Assembly (NCBI GenBank): GCA_002914845.1
Contig: JXTC01000117.1
Location: 161,702 to 225,701 of the forward strand
DNA: 64,000 nt
DNA from: Trema orientale
Lineage: Eukaryota; Streptophyta; Magnoliopsida; Rosales; Cannabaceae
Direction of reading: 5' to 3'
Shown here: one piece after another, positions 58,377 through 64,000 of the stretch
Layout of the letters: every line of letters begins with the position of its first letter
How positions within the stretch are numbered: position 1 is the stretch's first letter
Program-made: the position numbers and the translations under genes
The notes under the pieces: generated by a model
What the model saw: only the letters and a program-made list of their open reading frames with translations
What the model was told of the DNA's origin: nothing
Database searches by the model: none

Positions 58377-58685
58377 AGAGTATTTATAAGAAATGGCATT
58401 TTTCACAAATTTAAGAAATGACAATTTTTACACCTATTTAATATGGCTTTTTTTTTTTTTTTTTTGCCTAAATAGATGATTTTTGGTATATCTATTTCAT
58501 TTATAATATATTAATTTTGTGTATAATGTACCAATATTTGTGTATCAGTATGTTAATGTTATATGAAGTATACCAATTTTGATGATATATCTTTTATAAA
58601 TCTATTTCCACTATTTAATAGTATTTGAAAGATCAGGTATTTCTTAAACGAGGACACAAAATTCGGTCATTTAGTTAAGAACCCC
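58377..58685 (+). mobile_element. MITE W copy
   Basis: Starts AGAGTATTTATAAGAAATGG, has TTTTTACACCTATTTAATAT and ends CACAAAATTCGGTCATTTAG then TTAAGAACCCC, the full order of the family. Confidence 0.6.
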
Positions 58686-58754
58686 TTTTCACAAGGTTTT
58701 GAGAATCATGATGTATATGACTTTTTTTTTTCTCTAAATTAGTACTGGTAAAGG

Positions 58755-59139
58755 GTTAACTGCAAAAGAAATTCTCGAAGTATGGCTCTTCTGTAATTTA
58801 AATCCTGAGTTTTGGTTTCTAAAAAAAAAAAAAGAAAAGAAAAGAACATCCATATTTTGAGATTCAAAAAATTGTTACCCTCTCCCATCATATTTTGACA
58901 AAATTTATTCTCCAAAAAATTGCGAATCTAGACCAGATTATGCTCTTCTTGTTTTTTAAAAAAGTTAAAAAATCCACCGAAAACATTGTTTAGACTAACA
59001 TAAAATGGGTAAAAAAAGGGACGAAATGTACAAATTTTTAGAATTTTAAAATATGAAGGTTTTTTTTTCAAAGAAACAAAAACTTAAGGTTTAAATTCCA
59101 AAAAGGCCAAATATAAGTGTATTTTTTTTTATAGTTAAC
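58755..59139. mobile_element. GTTAAC-type MITE, better copy
   Basis: Inverted ends GGTTAACTGCAAAAG (left) and, reverse complemented, GTTAACTATAAAAAAA (right), with a second inverted block GTAATTTAAATCC / GGAATTTAAACC. A diverged copy lies at 11220-11775. Confidence 0.6.
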
Positions 59140-60117
59140 TTTACTTGTAAATGACCTAATTTACTAATTTATAGCTTAATAAGTCTTTTTTAGATGTAAA
59201 TGTCTATTTGTTAGTTAAGAAGTTTTAGTTTCCTTTTTTGCCCCCTGTTGTATTGCCCTTTATTGCAATTAATGATATATTACCATTAAATATTACATTA
59301 TTTTTTCTCTTGATATAATAAGCTGTTTATTTGGTATATTTTTTTATATGTATTAATTTTTTATCTTGACTTTTGGTAGATGTTTTTTCAGTAGCCGTAT
59401 ATTTTTTATGAAATTAGTATATCTAATCAGATTTCTATGAGAATAAAAATTACAAATTGTGTCTTTAAGTTTGGTAGTTATCTTTTTTAGGAAATTCGTT
59501 GTATCATTAATTTTCTCCTTTCATTTTGTTTTATACATTATATAGATCCAAACTTTTTAAAATATACAATGCTAAAGTTTTATACAGCCTGACACAAGCC
59601 CCATAAAAACTTTTAAAAGAATTTTGACACGCACTATCAGCAACACTGCATTTAAGCATCAAGCCTGAGGTGTTTTACCTTTTTTTAAAAACTTATTTTT
59701 TAGACTTTTTTGTTGTATTAAAATCTATAAAACTACTTAAAAAAAAAAGAAAAAACATTTTCTTCACTTTTGATTTTCTTTTAGAGTTACTCTTCTTCTT
59801 CTTTTTTTTCCTTTTCAATTGTTCTTTTTTTTTTTTTGTTATTTTCAAAAAATTAAATATTATAAAAAAAGAAAAACTTTAAGAACAAAATTAATAAATA
59901 AAATTGGAGAAAACTTGTAGCAATTAAAAAAAAAAAAAAACCCAACAAAATTAGGTTTTCTAACTAACATCTTTTGGTAACCAGGATGAATAATATGATA
60001 TCCAACTTGGTTACTTTTGTGGCACATGAATAATGAAGGAAAAAATAAATAAAATTAAGTATCTGATTATTCGGCTCAATAGTGTTCCTTCTAGTTTCTT
60101 GTTGGCTATAAAGGTTA
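59140..60117. other. AT-rich spacer
   Basis: Long T-runs and a low-complexity 70-codon frame (59670-59882, F/K/L-rich). Nothing recognised. Confidence 0.45.
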
Positions 60118-60426
60118 GGTCCCGTTTGTTTCAACTATTCCATTCCATTAGAATGGAAAATCCATTTGAATGTGTGTTTATTTCAACAATTCAGTTTTTT
60201 TATTCAAATAGTCCATCCGAAAAATTAACCATTCGAATGGTTTTTTTGTGTCTTGAATAAGAATGGAGGGATGGAGGTATTTTTGAATGGTCCATTCTAA
60301 TGCTCCCATTTTAATTACAACACATTCTACTATTTTTTCCATTCAAATGTCTCCCATTCCAATTATAACACATTCGACAATTTTTATTCAAATACACACA
60401 TTCAAATAGGCGAGCCAAACGGGGCC
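60118..60426. mobile_element. MITE with GGTCCCGTTTG ends, 309 bp
   Basis: Left end GGTCCCGTTTG and right end CAAACGGGGCC are near-perfect inverted copies. The inside holds many CCATTC and GAATGG words in both orientations, giving fold-back potential. Flank TTA/AAA does not settle the superfamily. Confidence 0.65.
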
Positions 60427-61359
60427 AAACATTTTTTTTTTTAAATTTCTCTTGATATTATACTTAACTTGGTAAGATACTTCCAGTGATTTATCTTCTC
60501 TTTTTGGCAATAAAAAAAACACCCAACTCCCATTCCAAACTCTTTAGATATTATAAGTTTGTAGGTAGGATACATATGGTAACACTCCTATCTTTTTTTT
60601 AAGATTCCCTTATGAAATACCCAGTTCTAATAATTTTCTGATTAGCAAAAGTAACATATGTATCCCATCAACAAACTGATGGTATTAATTATTAAAAAAA
60701 AAAAATTCTATGGTACTAAGGAAGTTGGAATGAAGTTGGACGTTCATTATTGTTTTTTTTTTAATTTAAAAAAGTTACTATTAGGATAAAGTAATAACAA
60801 TATTAAGAAAAGAAGTGGAAAAAAAAATCATATAAAGTTATTATTGGTATACCAATTAGATGCATATGTATCCAAAAAAAAGTAGCAAAAAGTTAGAAAA
60901 TAAATTTTTTTTTAAAAAGTGTCAGTGCTGACAAACTGACAAGCGCATGTCAGCACTGTTCTTGGGCTGATATGTGAATTTACCTTTTTTTGTTGGCCTG
61001 ATTTTACACTGAACATTGTAATTTTTTAACTTCTTCCTTTTTCTTTTTTTGCCAAATTGTAATTTCTTAAGGGTAGATTGTACTGTCCTCTTTTTTTTTT
61101 TCATCATAGTGAATATATTTATAAGATAAGTAAATTTAACTCTACATATGATATATTAGAAAAATGAAAATAAGCCATAAATTAGAAAATGAAATCGTTA
61201 ACTAAGGATAAAGCAAGAATATCAAATAAATTACAATTTTTCTTCGGAAAAGGGACATATAGCTATTAAAACTAAAGCACAAATATTCATTAATTAAGGG
61301 TGGGTCATTATCAATTTTAATCCTCTTTTAAAGCATGTGATGAAAAAAATGTACAAACT
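60427..61359. other. AT-rich spacer
   Basis: A GTCAGTGCTGACAAACTGACA hairpin-like stretch near 60920-60955; otherwise short frames and homopolymer runs. Confidence 0.4.
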
Positions 61360-61835
61360 ATAAATCATTTATAAAAGTAGGACTTTTACCTACTGAAAAT
61401 TTGGAATTCCAAAATTATCCTTAATTCGACAATGGTCGAAAAAAGACAAAAGTGAAGAAGGTGGAGCTCGGAAGGTAACTAACTTCGTTCACCTGGGTTA
61501 AATTAAAAATTTTCAACTAGGGTCGAGCCATTAGTTGAAATTAGCAGGATTGGCGATTGAATGAATTCGACCACGGTCGAAGTTTTTCGATCACAGATGA
61601 ACGGAGGCAAGGCCAGAATCATGATCAATGGTAGTACCGGTATTACAGGTAGAGGTGGTAGCAGAAACACTTTAAGATTTTATTAGAGAAGAATGTATTT
61701 TAAGGTATGTTAGGGAATATGGTATCCAAGTAATTTTAGTTATATAGCATAATAATGAGGGTTACTTTTAAAAAAAAATATATATGAGTTACTTTTTTCA
61801 TCAAGAGGATCTTAGTTGACCTTTTAGGTATAAAT
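61360..61835 (-). repeat. Dispersed repeat X, copy 2
   Basis: Reverse complement of 7139-7560; shares the GAGTTACTTTTTTCATCAAG end, CGACCACGGTCGAA core and AAGAATGTATTTTAAGG block. Confidence 0.5.
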
Positions 61836-62075
61836 ACCCAAAAAGTGATATCTATCCTAAATTCTCCAATTTATAGGTACTAGTAAGGGAAATTGATCTA
61901 GATACTTCTAATTTGGGTCAATTTGACTTTTTTAGTTCACTTTTTTAAAATGACATTTCTAATACTCTTTAGGGAACAAAAAGTCTAAAATGCCCTTGAC
62001 TCTAAATGCCCTTATCACATAAGAGAATCAACCAAGAGAGCGTCAAAATCGTCGTCCTTCTCCATTCATCCACAC

Positions 62076-62131
62076 GCTCTCTCTCTTTCTCTTTCTCTCT
62101 ATCTGTCTCTCTTTCTCTCTCTTTCTCTCTA

Positions 62132-62173
<42 letters not shown>
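62076..62173 (+). repeat. (CT)n microsatellite, imperfect
   Basis: About 98 bases of CT with TTTCT and ATCTGT interruptions, placed like a 5' UTR CT-tract ahead of the exon-like frame. The opposite-strand frame (R/E-rich) is low complexity. Confidence 0.9.
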
Positions 62174-62405
62174 CATTTTTATTAGATCTGAGCCCCGACC
62201 CTAAACTAAATCGGCCTCGCACCTCGCTCAATCCGAAAATCTTCCTCATCTCTCCATTGATCTTATCGAACTGTCCTCCAAGAGGACTCTGTCACTTTCC
62301 ACTTTGTCTCTCAAATCTCCCAGTTTCGTCCCTTTTCAACGGCTTATGCTTCTTTCTCCTTCTCCTCTTTAGAGATCTAGGACTCGTCTCACCAATTGGC
62401 TTGAA

Positions 62406-62621
62406 ATGGCTGACGAGCATGTGGAGCAGGTTGGGTCTAGGTGGCGGTACAAGAGCAGGACATCTCAGTTGGGTTTATTGGGTTTTGCCTCGCCTAGGAA
62501 TGCGAGAAGATCGAGGAGGCTACCGAAGATGGAAGTTAAGGAAGAGAAGGAATTGGGTTTGGTTGAAGGTATTGGAAAGTCGGGGAAAAGGCACCATATC
62601 GCGCGGTCTAAGAAAGAGAAG
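62406..62621 (+). pseudogene. Captured first-exon-like fragment of an unknown host gene
   Basis: From the ATG at 62406 a frame of exactly 72 codons runs to AAG|GTGAGC at 62621/62622, a good plant splice donor in phase 0. After that the frame continues only 17 codons in AT-rich sequence that looks like intron. The product (MADEHVEQVGSRWRYKSRTS start) is basic, with clusters RNARRSRR near residues 31-38 and KSGKRHHIARSKKEK at the end, suggesting a nuclear protein N-terminus. I do not recognise the family. Local GC content is much higher than the surroundings, as for a host exon. Another plus-strand frame (62257-62625) overlaps in a different phase and is less convincing. Confidence 0.5.
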
Positions 62622-63050
62622 GTGAGCCTGATTTCTTCTGTGCTCTCTTCAAATTTGTCTCCAAGTAAGTCCTAAATGTGTGATTAATACAACCTTTGTG
62701 ACTTTAAGTCACAAATCTTGTCTACTATTAGTGATTGTATGACCTAAAGTCATACATTGTGACTTCTAATCTGTAAGTTATGGATTTTTATGTGAAAATT
62801 AGATTTTGTGTGAGTTATAGGCGTTGTTAGCCATTGTTAAATAGTTGTTACTAAACCATTGTTAGCCAATGTGAATATTTATTTTGATTTTGTAATGTGA
62901 GCACTAATTTGGTGAATGTGATGCACATATTGTAAAAAAATATCGATATAATGTACTGGTCAATAGTTTCTTGGAAACAATGAATAAAATGAATAATGTT
63001 TTATGGAACATTAATTGTGTGACTAATTATGTATAATAAAAAAAATCAAG

Positions 63051-63626
63051 ATGAATCGAGTAGTAGGTTCTCTATCTTTTATTACTGTCCATCACAAATA
63101 TGTGACTATTGGTTGCACTAAAATATAAATTCTTTTAACTATTCGTAATGATGTAAAATAAACTTTGACCAGAAATCACAAAATTGTGACTACCAATAAC
63201 AAAATTGTGAGTAATGTAACAATTTAAAATATACCCAGAAAAAAGCATTATAAAAATTGTGACCATCAGTCACAAAATTATGACACTATCCATATCTTCA
63301 AAAATTCACAATATTCGTAATAATAAAACAAATCCAGATGAATCAAGTGGCAGGTTCTCTATCTTTTGTTACTGGCCGTCACAAATGTGTGACTATTGGT
63401 TACACTAAGATATAAATTCTTTTAACTATTCGTAATGATGTAAAACAAATTTTGACCAGCAATCACAAAATTGTGACTGCCAATAATAAAATTGTGAGTA
63501 ATGTAACAATTTAAAACATACCCAGAAAAGGCGTCATAAAAATTGTGACCATCAGTTACAAAATTATGACACTACTCACGTCTTTAAAAATTCACAATAT
63601 TCGTAATGATGTAAAATAAATTATTC
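63051..63626 (+). repeat. Two-copy tandem repeat of 288 bp in the Mutator-like element
   Basis: Copies 63051-63338 and 63339-63626 begin ATGAATC(G/A)AGT and run in parallel, with few differences. Each holds several copies of the palindrome GTCACAAAATTGTGAC or its half sites. Confidence 0.85.
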
Positions 63627-63835
63627 TGAAAAAAAATATCAGTCACAAAATTGTGACTACTAGTAACTAAACATAAAATGGCAGAAGGGCAATTTCGGAA
63701 TGACTATTTTTTCTCTCTCAAAAAACAACTAAAAAAGTCATTATTTTGAACTATAAATGTCATTTTGAAAAAGTGAACTAAAAAAGTCAATTTGGCCCAA
63801 ATTTGAACTATCCATGTCAATTTTCCTACTAGTAA

Positions 63836-64000
63836 AATAAATACAATCCAATAATAATACGTATATCCTAATTAATAATAATATAACATTCTAATACTAT
63901 ATATCAGTAATATATTATTGATAGTAAAAAATGAAATGGGACAAAGGACAAAGCTCGAAGACTTCTCCTGCATATTGGGTTCTTGTGAGCACGAGCCTAA
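63836..64000. other. Short spacer to window end
   Basis: AT-rich; no feature seen. Confidence 0.4.

Larger units (their letters stand above)
61887..63826 (+). mobile_element. Mutator-like element with exon-like cargo (Pack-MULE-like), 1.94 kb
   Basis: Long inverted ends of about 70 bases or more: left GGGAAATTGATCTAGATACT with a TTGACTTTTTTAGTTCACTT core, right the reverse complement of the same core at about 63754-63788. An exact 9-bp duplication TACTAGTAA lies at 61878-61886 and 63827-63835. The 9-bp duplication and long inverted ends are diagnostic of Mutator-like elements. No transposase is seen; instead the inside holds a CT-rich leader, an exon-like frame (62406-62621) with a splice-donor-like end, and a repetitive right part. 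This is the structure of elements that have captured host gene pieces. Confidence 0.85.

Noticed and set aside
62257-62625. 122-codon plus frame overlapping the exon-like frame at 62406
   Set aside because: It begins in CT-rich leader, is L/G/R-rich without a domain, and does not end at the donor in a sensible phase; the 72-codon frame fits an exon better.

Overview
The window looks like an intergenic, transposon-dense stretch of a flowering-plant nuclear genome, most likely a eudicot. It is very AT-rich, with many poly-A/T tracts. It carries plant-type Copia elements, a plant hAT transposon with BED-finger transposase, tRNA-primed LTR elements, tRNA-derived SINE-like repeats and many MITEs. 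I found no intact host protein gene, no rRNA or tRNA gene and no CRISPR array. Open frames outside mobile elements are short and match nothing I recognise. Two assembly gaps are present (38 N at 29403-29440, one N at 43186).

Layout. 1-2974 is the 5' half of a Copia element on the minus strand, cut by the left edge. 2975-12071 is AT-rich spacer holding SINE-like copies, a non-autonomous hAT element (5907-6586, 8-bp target duplication), a foldback MITE (6691-6874, 9-bp duplication) and other short repeats. 12072-24720 is an old minus-strand Copia element split by a hAT transposon (16941-23243, perfect 13-bp inverted ends, 8-bp duplication). The hAT carries a decayed transposase gene and has itself received a solo LTR (18152-19656, 5-bp duplication). 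25627-32306 is a second, plus-strand Copia element of the same family as the one at the left edge, complete from LTR to LTR with a 5-bp duplication and sitting inside a MITE. 32382-36683 is spacer with a minisatellite. 36684-44572 is a four-part nest: a MITE holds a SINE-like element, which holds a 7.3-kb non-coding Gypsy-type element with LTRs of about 2 kb. 44573-55254 is spacer with small tandem repeats, a decayed CACTA-like region and LTR fragments. 55255-61835 is a dense MITE cluster. 61887-63826 is a Mutator-like element with long inverted ends and a 9-bp duplication; it encloses an exon-like segment, so it resembles a Pack-MULE.

How the parts relate. The hAT element at 16941 and the shorter hAT elements at 5907 and 56465 share terminal and subterminal sequence, so a common transposase source is plausible. 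Target duplications give a relative order of insertion in three nests. The LTR elements are fossils: Copia frames are broken in many places and the Gypsy-type element has no coding frames. Nothing here looks like an operating gene system. The most interesting items are the Pack-MULE-like element, the hAT family and the non-coding Gypsy-type element in its nest.
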